Assembly (NCBI RefSeq): GCF_013266755.1
Contig: NZ_JABRWJ010000005.1
Span: 671,615 to 735,614 of the forward strand
Length of the DNA stretch: 64,000 nt
Reading direction: 5' to 3'
From: Pseudaquabacterium terrae
GTDB taxonomy: Bacteria > Pseudomonadota > Gammaproteobacteria > Burkholderiales > Burkholderiaceae_C
Position 1 is the first letter of the stretch, and every line of letters begins with the position of its first letter. The notes under the pieces are model-generated. The model saw only the letters and a list, made by a program, of their open reading frames with translations, searched no databases and was not told the origin of the DNA. The position numbers were made by a program, and so were the translations under genes. Positions 1 through 10,691 of the stretch are shown here, piece after piece.

Positions 1-338
1 TGCTGCGGCTTCACGCCGAGCTGCGCGGCCAGCGCCTCGCAGCTGCGGCGCGCACGGGCGAGGCCGTCGGCGCCGGTGCCGGCGTTGGCATTGCCGGTGT
101 TGATCAGCAGCGCCCGCACCGCGCTGCCCTGCGCCAGATGCTCGCGGCAGACCTGCACCGGCGCCGCGCAGAAACGGTTCTTCGTGAACACGCCGGCCAC
201 CGCGCTGCCCTCGGCCAGCGTCAGCACCACCAGGTCGCGGCGATTGGCCTTGCGCACGCCGGCCATCGCGACGCCGAGCTCGACGCCGGGCACCGGCAGC
301 AGGTCGGCAGGGTTCGGGGCGATCAGGTTCACGGGCAT
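1..338 (-). CDS. argJ: Glutamate N-acetyltransferase / amino-acid acetyltransferase ArgJ, N-terminal part (runs off the left edge)
   Basis: ArgJ recycles the acetyl group in arginine synthesis by moving it from N-acetylornithine to glutamate in the cytoplasm. About 112 N-terminal residues lie in the window. They begin [20 protein letters not shown] and continue with [25 protein letters not shown] and [13 protein letters not shown], the conserved opening of the ArgJ family. The start codon is the ATG at 338, next to the characteristic MPVNL. The autoproteolytic Thr and the rest of the protein lie left of the window. A divergent small gene starts at 406, so the promoter must sit in the 67 bp between them. 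argB, another arginine gene, lies at 47.8-48.7 kb. Confidence 0.9.
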   Translation of the reverse strand, partial: MPVNLIAPNPADLLPVPGVELGVAMAGVRKANRRDLVVLTLAEGSAVAGVFTKNRFCAAPVQVCREHLAQGSAVRALLINTGNANAGTGADGLARARRSCEALAAQLGVKPQ

Positions 339-405
339 GGCAGCGGCCTTCGGCGGGCAAGGGGGAAGCGGGCATTGTAGGAAGCGCGCTGCCTAGAATG
401 ACCGC

Positions 406-789
406 ATGCGACTCGCGCTGGCCCTCGTGCTGGCCGCCCTCACGCAGGTGGCGTGCGCGAGTGCGTCCGTCGACGAGCTGATCGGCGACGCCGCGTGCTC
501 GTCGGATGCCGAATGCCGCACCGTCGGCGTCGGTGCGCTGGCCTGCGGCGGCCCGCAGGCCTGGCGGGCCTGGTCGATCCGGCGCACCACCGACGAAGCC
601 GCGCTGGAGCGCGCGGTGCAGCAGCAACGCCAGGAGCGCGAGCAGGCGATCGCCAAGCGCGGCGAGATGTCGATCTGCCGCGTGGTGCCGGATCCGGGCG
701 CGCACTGCGCCAAGCCGGCGGATGCGGGCGCAGGGCGCTGCGTGCTGCGTGCGGCCGGCGCACCGGGGGGCGGTGCAGCGGTCCGCTGA
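406..789 (+). CDS. Small secreted cysteine-rich protein, function unknown
   Basis: A 127-residue protein that I cannot assign to a pathway. Residues 1-20 look like a signal peptide, with a hydrophobic LALALVLAALTQVACASA and an AxA-type cleavage site near residue 20. Cys17 does not sit in a good lipobox, so a soluble periplasmic or secreted protein is more likely than a lipoprotein. The mature part carries six cysteines (31, 37, 47, 91, 101, 112), enough for three disulfides. The segment CSSDAECRTVGVGALACGG is the most family-like part. A charged helix, roughly residues 62-84, sits in the middle. It is divergent from argJ. A TAGAAT box at 394-399 lies very close to the ATG, which may mean a leaderless transcript. 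Confidence 0.6.
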   Translation: MRLALALVLAALTQVACASASVDELIGDAACSSDAECRTVGVGALACGGPQAWRAWSIRRTTDEAALERAVQQQRQEREQAIAKRGEMSICRVVPDPGAHCAKPADAGAGRCVLRAAGAPGGGAAVR

Positions 790-810
790 CTGGCAGCGAA
801 GGCGATGAAA

Positions 811-832
811 AAAGGGGCCCGAGGGCCCCTTT
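811..832 (-). terminator. Rho-independent terminator between convergent genes
   Basis: A perfect 10-bp stem, AAAGGGGCCC, a GA loop, then GGGCCCCTTT. Read on the minus strand it is followed by a run of six T residues, so it is a good intrinsic terminator for the subtilase gene that ends at 870. The stem is symmetric and ends in TTT on the plus strand too, so it may also stop the small gene ending at 789. Confidence 0.85.
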
Positions 833-869
833 GTCGTTCAGCCAGGCCGCCTTGCGGCGGCTTGGCCGA

Positions 870-3800
870 TCACATCGCCTGCTTGATGCGCAGCACCGGC
901 GCCGTGGCGGTACCGGTGGGCACGGCCTGGTTGTCGATGAACACCGTCGTCGCGCCGATCACCGCGCCGCCCGCCGTCTGGCGGTACTGCACGTTGCCGA
1001 GGTAACGATGGCCGGCCGGCACGTTCCAGCTCACACCGATCGACGCCGTGCCGCCGAGGTAGACCTTCGACGGACCGAACGCCTTGAGCGTCTGCGGGCC
1101 GACCGCCGGGCCGACGACCCAGTGCGACAGCGTGAACGCGGCCGAGCCACCGGCCGGCGCGAAGGCCTCGACGCAGGCCGTGTAGTTGCCGGACTGCGGA
1201 TTCGCGATCGTCACCAGCTCGTCGGACGTGCCGCTGAAGCTGCCGCCGACCGCGACGCCGTTGCGGTAGACCGAGACGTCGAGGTCGCTGGTCGAGCCGC
1301 CGCCGGTCTCGCTGTTGAACATCTGCACCCGCAGGATCTGCGCGCCGGCCGGCACGCTGATCGGGAAGCAGACGTCCGGCTGGTTCAGCACCGAGGTGCC
1401 GTTGTTGCGCGTCGCCGCCACCAGGCCGGTGGCCGTGGTGTTGAAGCTGCCCTCGTAGCCGGTGGCCACGGTGAACACCTTCGAGCCGACCGCCTTGGTG
1501 TCGGTGACCGTCGTCAGGCCGACGAACTCCGACGCCTTGGCCTGCAGCGGGCTGCGCACCGTCTTGCCGTCACCGGTCCAGGTCACGTGGCCGAAGCGCC
1601 AGGCTTCGACCGGCGCACCGCTGCGCGTCAGCGTGACGGTGTACGACGCACTGGCGCCGGGCGCCAGGGTCAGCGTCGACGGCGCGACGCCGACCGTGAA
1701 GCCGGGCAGCGCGGCCGTGGCGTCGTACGTCACGGTGCTGCTGCCGGTGTTCTTCAACGTCCGCGTCACGGTGCCGACGCCGATCACGTTGGCGCGCGTG
1801 ATCGAAGCCAGGTTGAGCTCCCAGCCGTTGATCGCGCGGGTTGCGTAGGCGAAGAAGTTGGCCGGCGACGCGTCGTAGACCAGCTGGGTGTCGAGCGCGG
1901 CGTTCGGGTTCAGGTGACCGGCGCCATAACCCCAGACGTTGGCGTCCGCGGTGCCATTGGCCAGCTTGACCGATTGCGCCGCGCTGGTCATCAGCGCCGA
2001 CTTGATCGCCGCCGGCGACCAGGTCGGGTTGGCCTGCTTCAGCAGCGCAGCGGCGCCGGCAACGTGCGGCGCAGCCATCGACGTGCCCGAGATCATGTTC
2101 GCCTGGGGCGTGCCGAGCAGCGTGCCGGCGACGATCGCGTTGCGATCGGCGACGCTGATGCCGCTGTCGGCATAGGCGGCGATGATGTCCGAGCCGGGCG
2201 CGGTGATGTCCGGCTTCAGCACGTTGGCATCGGCCTTGTTCGGGCCACGCGACGAGCTGTCGGCCATCACCGGTGCCGGCAGGCCCGGCACCTGCACGCC
2301 GCCGCTGAAGGTGGCGGTGCCGGTGCCGGTCGCGGCATGCGCGAGCACCTGGTTGGCAGCGGAGGCCAGCAGGTGCACGGTCGGCACCGAGTGGGCGATG
2401 TTGAACACCGTGTTCGCCGAGGCGAGCGGTCCCGACGGGATGTTCTGCAGGATCATGCCCGCGGCACCGGCGGTCTTGGCGTTCGCGCTCTTGTTGACGA
2501 GCACGTTGCCGCCGCGGTAGCAGACGACGATCTTGCCGTTGACCTTGGCCGGATCGAGCAGCGTGCCCGCGCCGTCGGCCGGGCCGTAGCAGCGCGCCAG
2601 CAGCGTCGGGTCCGCGCCGGCCACGCCGGCGTCGGTCGATGCGATCAGCGGCTTGGCCGGCAGGCCGGTGGTCTGGAACGACGGGCCGGTGAACGTCGGC
2701 GGGTTGCTGCCGCCCAGCGTCACCGTGGCTTCGGTGTAGCGGTCGTGCGTCGAGTTGCCGACGGTCGCCAGCCACGGGCTGATGTGCGCCACCGTGTTGC
2801 CGGGACCGGAGTTGCCGGCCGACGCGGAAACGAACACACCGGCCGCCGCGGCGTTGAAGAACGCCACCTCGACGCCGTCGAGGAAGCTGGTCTGGCTGCC
2901 GCTGATCGAGAAGTTGATGACGTCGACGCCGTCGGCCACCGCCTGGTTGATCGCCGCGATGCTGTCGGAGGGGAAGCAGCTGCCCTGGCCGCGGCTGCCG
3001 TCCGCCGCCTTCGGGTCATAGCACACCTTGTACGCGGCCACGCGGGCGCGCGGCGCGATGCCGGAAATGCCGTTGATCTGCGTGCCCTGGACGGAAGCGC
3101 TCACGTTCTCGTTGCCGCCCGAGGTGCCCAGCGTATGGCTGCCGTGGCCGCCGCTGTCGCGCGCCGAGCGGAACTCGGTGTCGTACATGACGTTGGCGGA
3201 GGCATCCCAGCCGGCCCGGAAGTGGCGGGCGCCGACCAGCTTGTTGTTGCACATCGCCGCGGTGAAGCCCTCGGCGACCTCGCAGATGCCGGTGTAGCGC
3301 CCGGCGGGCAGCGGGTCGTAGACCACGGTGCCGGCCAGGTGCGACGGAACCGGCTTGCCGTTGGCATCGACCTTGTCGGAGAACGAGGGGTCCTCCGGCC
3401 AGACGCCGCTGTCGACGTGGGCGATGATGACGCCTTCGCCCTTGATCGCGCGGCCGCTGGCGTCGGTCTTCGACCAGGCGCCGTTCGGCCCGCTGATGCC
3501 GAGGAAGCTCGGCGTGTAGTTGGTGTTGAGCGGGCGCGCCTCGTCGACCGTGATCGCGCGCACGCCCGGATGGGCGGCGAGCTTCTGCAGCTCGGCGTCG
3601 GTCAGCCGCGCGGCGAAGCCGTTGAATGCGGCGCCGTACTTGTAGAAGACCTGGGCGGCGGGCACCGTTGCGGTGATGGCCGCCTGCTTGCTGTCCAGGT
3701 AGCTCAGGTAGGCCTGAACGTCGGCCGCATTGACCTTGAGCTTGCTGCCTGCGGCCGGACGGGTGGCCTTCAGGCCGCTGACGGTGCCGTCGTAACTCGC

Positions 3801-3914
3801 CGCCGGAGCGTCGATCAGCTGGATCACGTAGCTCTTGCGGGCGGTCGTCTGCGCGCCGGCCGCCAGGGCCAGCGCGCTCAGGGCAAAGCCGAGCGCCAGT
3901 CGTTGTGCTTTCAT
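870..3914 (-). CDS. Secreted S8 family serine peptidase (subtilase) with PA insert and C-terminal accessory domains
   Basis: A 1014-residue extracellular subtilisin-like protease. Order of parts: signal peptide 1-21 (cleavage near AGA-QTT); I9-type propeptide about 27-130; peptidase S8 domain about 155-670 with a protease-associated (PA) insert near 400-540; then Fn3-like and beta-rich C-terminal domains to the end. Catalytic residues visible are Asp168 (AHVDSGVWPED), His257 (GGHGSHTLGT), oxyanion Asn368 (SASAGNSGPGN) and Ser612 (ISGTSMAAPHVAG). The longer frame upstream of 3914 is Ser/Arg-rich and lacks a signal. The ATG at 3914 has GGAGAG seven bases upstream and gives a clean signal peptide. 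It follows the PEP-CTERM gene by 22 bp, probably in one transcript. Substrate unknown. No PEP-CTERM tail of its own. Confidence 0.93.
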   Translation of the reverse strand: MKAQRLALGFALSALALAAGAQTTARKSYVIQLIDAPAASYDGTVSGLKATRPAAGSKLKVNAADVQAYLSYLDSKQAAITATVPAAQVFYKYGAAFNGFAARLTDAELQKLAAHPGVRAITVDEARPLNTNYTPSFLGISGPNGAWSKTDASGRAIKGEGVIIAHVDSGVWPEDPSFSDKVDANGKPVPSHLAGTVVYDPLPAGRYTGICEVAEGFTAAMCNNKLVGARHFRAGWDASANVMYDTEFRSARDSGGHGSHTLGTSGGNENVSASVQGTQINGISGIAPRARVAAYKVCYDPKAADGSRGQGSCFPSDSIAAINQAVADGVDVINFSISGSQTSFLDGVEVAFFNAAAAGVFVSASAGNSGPGNTVAHISPWLATVGNSTHDRYTEATVTLGGSNPPTFTGPSFQTTGLPAKPLIASTDAGVAGADPTLLARCYGPADGAGTLLDPAKVNGKIVVCYRGGNVLVNKSANAKTAGAAGMILQNIPSGPLASANTVFNIAHSVPTVHLLASAANQVLAHAATGTGTATFSGGVQVPGLPAPVMADSSSRGPNKADANVLKPDITAPGSDIIAAYADSGISVADRNAIVAGTLLGTPQANMISGTSMAAPHVAGAAALLKQANPTWSPAAIKSALMTSAAQSVKLANGTADANVWGYGAGHLNPNAALDTQLVYDASPANFFAYATRAINGWELNLASITRANVIGVGTVTRTLKNTGSSTVTYDATAALPGFTVGVAPSTLTLAPGASASYTVTLTRSGAPVEAWRFGHVTWTGDGKTVRSPLQAKASEFVGLTTVTDTKAVGSKVFTVATGYEGSFNTTATGLVAATRNNGTSVLNQPDVCFPISVPAGAQILRVQMFNSETGGGSTSDLDVSVYRNGVAVGGSFSGTSDELVTIANPQSGNYTACVEAFAPAGGSAAFTLSHWVVGPAVGPQTLKAFGPSKVYLGGTASIGVSWNVPAGHRYLGNVQYRQTAGGAVIGATTVFIDNQAVPTGTATAPVLRIKQAM

Positions 3915-3936
3915 GGGTGGACTCTCCAGGGTCGGT

Positions 3937-4623
3937 TCAACGCGGTTGGCGGCGGCGCAGGCTGCCGGCGACGCCGAGGGCCAGCGCAGCCAGCGCAAGC
4001 GTTCCGGGTTCGGGCACCGCAGCGATGTTGTCGAGCGCGAACTGGTTGAGGTTGAAGAACGGCGTGACGCAGCCGCCGAGGCCGTCATGGCTGCAGGCCG
4101 CGAAGCTCACCGAGTCGACGAAGCCCCAGCTGGCGAAATCAGCGCCGCCGATGGTGCGAAAGCCGAACTCGCCGTTGCCGTCGGCGCCGCCCCAGGTGGC
4201 GAGCAGCGTGTAGGTCGTGCCGTCGAGGCCGTGGCCGCTGACGACCAGCGCGCCGGGATCTTCGCCCGGTGCGTAGATGCCGCCGATCGCCGAGATGAAG
4301 CCGTAGTCCAGCCCCTGGAGCTTGAAGTGCGCCTGGCCCGACGTGCGCGTCATCGTCACCGCGCTGTCGTTGAAGCCGCCGTAGAACTGCGAGGCGTTGC
4401 CGGTGGGCGCGTTGCCGAACAGGCTGAACGTGCCGCTGTCGGCGACGCCGCCGAAGCTGCCCCCTTGCGTGAACGTGTAGCCGCCGCTCGCGAAGCTCTC
4501 GGCATCGCCGAAGAACCCGAGGCCGACGTCCTCGAACGTCACCTGGGCCGCGTGCGCGGACGGAGCCGCGACGGTGCCCATCACTGCTGCACATGCCAGT
4601 GCAGCGAGACCCAATTTCCTCAT
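3937..4623 (-). CDS. PEP-CTERM sorting domain protein (QFxxD subtype)
   Basis: A 228-residue exported protein. Residues 1-25 form a signal peptide (MRKLGLAALACAAVMG, cleavage after AHA). The body is Gly/Phe-rich and beta-like, with few cysteines. The C-terminus has the whole sorting signal: VPEPGT, a hydrophobic helix (LALAALALGVAGS) and an RRRQPR tail. The stretch NLNQFALDNI just before it matches the QFxxD signature seen in one PEP-CTERM group. Such proteins are handed to an exosortase (EpsH/Xrt type), which is not in this window. The ATG at 4623 has AAGG upstream; an upstream in-frame extension is Arg-rich and rejected. It is the first gene of a likely two-gene unit with the S8 peptidase. 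Confidence 0.88.
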   Translation of the reverse strand: MRKLGLAALACAAVMGTVAAPSAHAAQVTFEDVGLGFFGDAESFASGGYTFTQGGSFGGVADSGTFSLFGNAPTGNASQFYGGFNDSAVTMTRTSGQAHFKLQGLDYGFISAIGGIYAPGEDPGALVVSGHGLDGTTYTLLATWGGADGNGEFGFRTIGGADFASWGFVDSVSFAACSHDGLGGCVTPFFNLNQFALDNIAAVPEPGTLALAALALGVAGSLRRRQPR

Positions 4624-4790
4624 TGATCGACCTTGTGTGTTGATTGCGGGACCCCTGCGGCGACGCACCTCGGATTCCGAGCCTAGGCTCGAAAAGGTGC
4701 GGCCACCGGGGCGAGCTTGCCGCGTCCGGCGGTTGGCCAGCGAAGCAAGCGCGGAGTGTCCGGCGCCCAAGCAACGGGTTCAGGTGATCG

Positions 4791-4864
4791 CCCCTCGATC
4801 GAGGGGTCTCGGTATCCCTAGGTCTTCAGAGGAACGGCCAGCGGCCGCTCGAAATCCCTAGGTC
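4791..4864. promoter_or_regulatory. Palindrome and 11-bp direct repeat upstream of the PEP-CTERM gene
   Basis: This sits in the 276-bp gap between the PEP-CTERM start (4623) and the secA stop (4900). There is a perfect 16-bp palindrome CCCCTCGATCGAGGGG at 4791-4806. The direct repeat ATCCCTAGGTC occurs at 4814-4824 and 4854-4864, exactly 40 bp apart. A further palindrome, CGAGCCTAGGCTCG, lies at 4679-4692. CCTAGG is normally scarce, yet it occurs three times here. The copies lie about 190-240 bp upstream of the PEP-CTERM start, suitable for an activator site. The palindrome could instead be part of the secA terminator. No binding protein can be named. Confidence 0.4.
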
Positions 4865-4899
4865 ATTCACACGCAGCGGATGCGTGTCGACCCGCTTGA

Positions 4900-7644
<2,745 letters not shown>

Positions 7645-7774
7645 GCGCGTGGGGGGCGAGGGGTGGGCTGTCGGCTCGGCCGAGCCGGACCGGCTTCACA
7701 TGGGGACGGGTTCGTCCGGTGCAAGCGGCGGCGCCACAAAGCTGGTCAGTCTATCACCCGGGGTAGCCGGACAT

Positions 7775-8737
7775 TCAGCGCGCCTGGGCCACGCCGAAGG
7801 CGGGCGAGGTGCGCGACAGGAAGCGCGCCGGATCCTGCGGCGCGCCGTCGACCAGCACCTCGAAATGCAGGTGCGCACCGGTCGAGCGGCCGGTGTTGCC
7901 GACCTCGGCCACGCGCTGGCCGCGCTTGACCAGATCGCCCGGCCGCGCGTGCAGTTTCGACAGGTGCGCGTAACGCGTCACCAGCCCCTTGCCGTGGTCG
8001 AGCTCCAGCAGCTGGCCGTACTGCGCATGCCATTCGGCGGCCAGCACCACGCCGCCCGCCGCGGCCAGCACCGGCGTGCCGCTGTCGGCCGGGAAGTCGA
8101 GGCCGGCATGCAGCGCGGCACGACCGGTGATCGGGTCCGGCCGCACGCCGAAGCCCGAACCGATCGGACCATCGACCGGCGCCACGCTCGGCACCAGCAG
8201 CGTCTGCAGGCGCGATTCGAGCAACCGCGATTCGACCAGCGTCAGCAGGTCGCGGCCCAGGTCGGTGCGCTCGTCGAGTTGCGCCAGCGCGTGTTGCAGC
8301 TCGTTCAGCGGCGAGCGCGCCAGCGGGAAACCGGCCAATGGCAGGTAGGGGCCACCCTGGCCGCCGCCGCGGGTGGCCGCCGGCGCCGGCTTCAGCGCGC
8401 CGGCATCGACGCCGGCGAGGCCCGACACCCGATCGCCGAGCGCTTCCATCTGCACCAGCCGCGCCTGCAGCTCGCCGACGCGCTGCGCCATCGCATCGAG
8501 GCTGTCGCGCATGCTGCGCTCGCGCTGCGCGAGCTCGACACGGACGATCGGCCGCACCAGGTCGCTGACGACCGGCCAGCCATCGCGCACGGCCTTCAGG
8601 AACACGAAGTGATACACCGTGCCGGACAGCAGCACCAGCACGCCGACCAGCGCGGCCGCCGCCGCCAGCAGCTGCAGCCGGCTGAAACGCAGCACGCGCG
8701 TACGCGCCACCGTGCCGTGGGTGATCATGATCTGCAT
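7775..8737 (-). CDS. M23 family metallopeptidase (LytM domain), membrane-anchored
   Basis: A 320-residue envelope protein. A short cytoplasmic N-terminus is followed by one transmembrane helix (about 22-48), a coiled-coil-like stretch around 65-105, and a C-terminal LytM/peptidase M23 domain. Metal-binding motifs are present: HAGLDF (preceded by GRAAL) and HLHFEV near the end, with GSGFGVRPDP before them, so it can plausibly cleave peptidoglycan cross-links; an activator role for an amidase is the alternative. M23 genes beside secA are common in Burkholderiales. It is divergent from the DUF721 gene at 8822. Confidence 0.9.
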   Translation of the reverse strand: MQIMITHGTVARTRVLRFSRLQLLAAAAALVGVLVLLSGTVYHFVFLKAVRDGWPVVSDLVRPIVRVELAQRERSMRDSLDAMAQRVGELQARLVQMEALGDRVSGLAGVDAGALKPAPAATRGGGQGGPYLPLAGFPLARSPLNELQHALAQLDERTDLGRDLLTLVESRLLESRLQTLLVPSVAPVDGPIGSGFGVRPDPITGRAALHAGLDFPADSGTPVLAAAGGVVLAAEWHAQYGQLLELDHGKGLVTRYAHLSKLHARPGDLVKRGQRVAEVGNTGRSTGAHLHFEVLVDGAPQDPARFLSRTSPAFGVAQAR

Positions 8738-8821
8738 CGGCGAGGGCCCTCCTCCGCGAAGGCCGGCGAGGCTACGCCAAAGTCACGTCCGGGACAAGGC
8801 GGACACCCCTACACTGCCGGC

Positions 8822-9130
8822 ATGTCCAGCCCTTCCCGCCCGGCGGTCTCGATCGACAGCGCACTCGCCTCCTGCGACGCGCTGGCTCGGCTGGGCCAGC
8901 GGCTGGCGCTGTCGCAGCAGTGCTTCGACACCATCTCGCCGCTGCTGTCGTCGCCGCTGCGTAGCCAGGTGCGGCCGGGCCCGATCGACGACGACGGCTG
9001 GACGCTGCTGGTCGACAACGGCGCCGTCTCGGCCAAGCTGCGGCAGCTGCTGCCGGCGCTGCAGGCGCGGCTGGCCGCCGACGGCAGCGCGCCGCGGCCG
9101 ATCCGCGTGCGCATCCTGCCGCGCAGCTGA
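8822..9130 (+). CDS. DUF721 family protein (DciA-like)
   Basis: A 102-residue cytoplasmic protein of the DUF721 family. The family includes DciA, the bacterial loader of the replicative helicase DnaB. The short length, the N-terminal helical stretch (ALARLGQRLALSQQCFDTI) and the central TLLVDNGAVSAKLRQLLPAL match the family pattern in Betaproteobacteria. The ATG at 8822 is chosen because upstream frame sequence overlaps the divergent M23 gene. A TACACT box lies only a few bases before the ATG, so the transcript may be leaderless. The helicase-loading role is inferred from family and position only. Confidence 0.75.
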   Translation: MSSPSRPAVSIDSALASCDALARLGQRLALSQQCFDTISPLLSSPLRSQVRPGPIDDDGWTLLVDNGAVSAKLRQLLPALQARLAADGSAPRPIRVRILPRS

Positions 9131-9148
9131 AGCCTCGGGAGACCCGCG

Positions 9149-9994
9149 ATGGCCCACTGGACGCTGCTCGAGCCGCTGGACCTGTCGACGCTGGACTTCT
9201 TCGACGGCGACCGTCCGAACAGCCCCGACGATCTCTTCGAGTCACTCGACGAGGCACTGCAGCTGCTCGAGGTGCTGTGGGACCTGCTGCACATCCTGTC
9301 GTACTACAACCCGCTGACCGACGACTGGGACACCGAGGGCCTGCTCGACTACCTGTACGAGGAGTTCGACTGGTTCGAAGGCTCGGCCGGCGGCGACACC
9401 TTCTCCGGCCGCGGCGGCAACGACGTGCTGCACGGCAATGGCGGCATCGACACCGCCGTCTACGAAGGCACTCAGGCGCGGTATGCGCTGGCGCGCCAGG
9501 CCGACGGCTTCACGGTCACCGACGGCCAGGGCGGCGCTGGCCGCGACACGCTGGCCGGCATCGAGCGGCTGCGCTTCGACGACCGCTCGCTGGCGCTCGA
9601 CCTCGATGGCCACGCCGGCGGCGTCGCGCGGCTGATCGGCACGCTGTTCGGGCCGCAGAAGGTGGCGGATGCGGGGCTCGTCGGACTGGGATTGCAGTTG
9701 CTCGACGGCGGCTTGACGGACACCGAGCTCGCACAAGCGGCGGTGGCAAGCGCGCTCTTTGCCGACGCGGCCGGCTCGCACTCGAATGCCGACTTCGTGC
9801 GCCAGGTCTACCGCAACGTCACCGGCCAGGAAGCATCGGTGAGCGAACAGCAGCACTACACCGCGCTGCTCGACAGCGGCGCCACGGATCAGGCGGCGCT
9901 GGCGCTGTGGGCGAGCCAGACCGAGCTGCTGGCACAGCGCATCGATCTGGTCGGCTTGGCCGAGCACGGCCTCGGATTCATGCCACCGGCGTGA
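9149..9994 (+). CDS. Putative RTX-type calcium-binding protein with DUF4214 domain
   Basis: A 281-residue protein without a signal peptide. The N-terminal 75 residues are very acidic and aromatic. A short RTX-like calcium-binding segment follows at about 80-103 (GGDTFSGRGGNDVLHGNGG), then a beta domain (DTAVYEGTQARYALARQADG) typical of such proteins. A C-terminal DUF4214-like module lies near 208-250 (SNADFVRQVYRNVTGQE). Proteins of this build are usually secreted by a type I system through an uncleaved C-terminal signal, or sit in surface layers. No type I exporter is in the window. It begins 18 bp after the DUF721 gene and may be co-transcribed. Only one or two nonapeptide repeats are present, fewer than usual. 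Confidence 0.75.
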   Translation: MAHWTLLEPLDLSTLDFFDGDRPNSPDDLFESLDEALQLLEVLWDLLHILSYYNPLTDDWDTEGLLDYLYEEFDWFEGSAGGDTFSGRGGNDVLHGNGGIDTAVYEGTQARYALARQADGFTVTDGQGGAGRDTLAGIERLRFDDRSLALDLDGHAGGVARLIGTLFGPQKVADAGLVGLGLQLLDGGLTDTELAQAAVASALFADAAGSHSNADFVRQVYRNVTGQEASVSEQQHYTALLDSGATDQAALALWASQTELLAQRIDLVGLAEHGLGFMPPA

Positions 9995-10003
9995 CGCCGT
10001 CGG

Positions 10004-10079
10004 TGGTGCCGGCTGTCAGAGTCGAACTGACGACCTTCCGCTTACAAGGCGGGTGCTCTACCAACTGAGCTAAGCCGGC
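10004..10079 (-). tRNA. tRNA-Thr (anticodon TGT)
   Basis: Read on the minus strand, the sequence starts GCCGGCTTAGCTCAGTTGG and ends AGCCGGCACCA, with CCA encoded. A 7-bp acceptor stem (GCCGGCT with AGCCGGC), D-arm with GG, anticodon loop CTTGTAA and a T-arm with GTTCGACTC are all present. The anticodon is TGT, reading ACA for threonine. Length is 76 bases including CCA. It lies downstream of sspB and convergent with the RTX/DUF4214 gene. Confidence 0.97.
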
Positions 10080-10132
10080 GCTGGCGACAACGCTCGTGCG
10101 CTGGCACGGGCGAGCGCGGATTGTAGGCGTGG

Positions 10133-10678
10133 CTACTTGATGCGCTTGAGCGACGGCCGGCCGCCGCCGGCCGGCGGCGTGGCGTCGGGCGGCGGCTGCT
10201 CGTCGGACCAGCCGGCGCGCGGAGCCGGCGCTTCGGCGGGCGGCTCGGCCGCCTCGTCGCTGCGCGCGAGGCGCAGGCCGCGCGGGGCCGCCTCGGCGCC
10301 CTCGCTCTTGGCCGGCGCCGGCGCCGCGCCGGTGGCGCTGTCGGTGGGCACCGGGAACGCCATGCCCTGGCCGTTCTCGCGCGCGTAGATCGCGACCACA
10401 TGGTCGACCGGCACGACGATGTCGCGCGAGACGCCGCCGAAGCGGGCCTTGAACTCGATGAAGTCGTTGCCGAGCTTCAGCCCCGAGGTCGCCTCGAAGC
10501 CGACGTTCAGCACGATCTCGTTGTTCTTCACGTACTCCATCGGCACCTGCACATGCCGGTCGACGAACACCGCGATGTACGGCGTGAAGCCGTTGTCGGT
10601 GCACCAGTCGTGCAGCGCACGGATCAGGTAAGGGCGCGTGGACGTGCCCTGATCGTCGGAGGCAGGCGGATGGCTCAT
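10133..10678 (-). CDS. sspB: ClpXP protease specificity-enhancing factor SspB
   Basis: SspB carries ssrA-tagged proteins, made on stalled ribosomes, to ClpXP. This copy has 181 residues. The substrate-binding fold spans roughly 14-112 (RPYLIRALHDWCTDNGFTPY, HVQVPMEYVKNNEIVLNVG, FKARFGGVSRDIVVPV). A long Pro/Ala-rich flexible linker follows, and the short conserved tail PSLKRIK at the end is the ClpX-docking peptide. It starts 13 bp after sspA, as usual in this class. Confidence 0.95.
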   Translation of the reverse strand: MSHPPASDDQGTSTRPYLIRALHDWCTDNGFTPYIAVFVDRHVQVPMEYVKNNEIVLNVGFEATSGLKLGNDFIEFKARFGGVSRDIVVPVDHVVAIYARENGQGMAFPVPTDSATGAAPAPAKSEGAEAAPRGLRLARSDEAAEPPAEAPAPRAGWSDEQPPPDATPPAGGGRPSLKRIK

Positions 10679-10691
10679 GAAGGACCGAAGC

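Noticed and set aside
453..4049. A 1198-codon open frame on the plus strand
   Set aside because: It runs antisense through the subtilase and the small secreted gene, is Arg/Ala-rich without any domain, and is a by-product of high GC at third positions.
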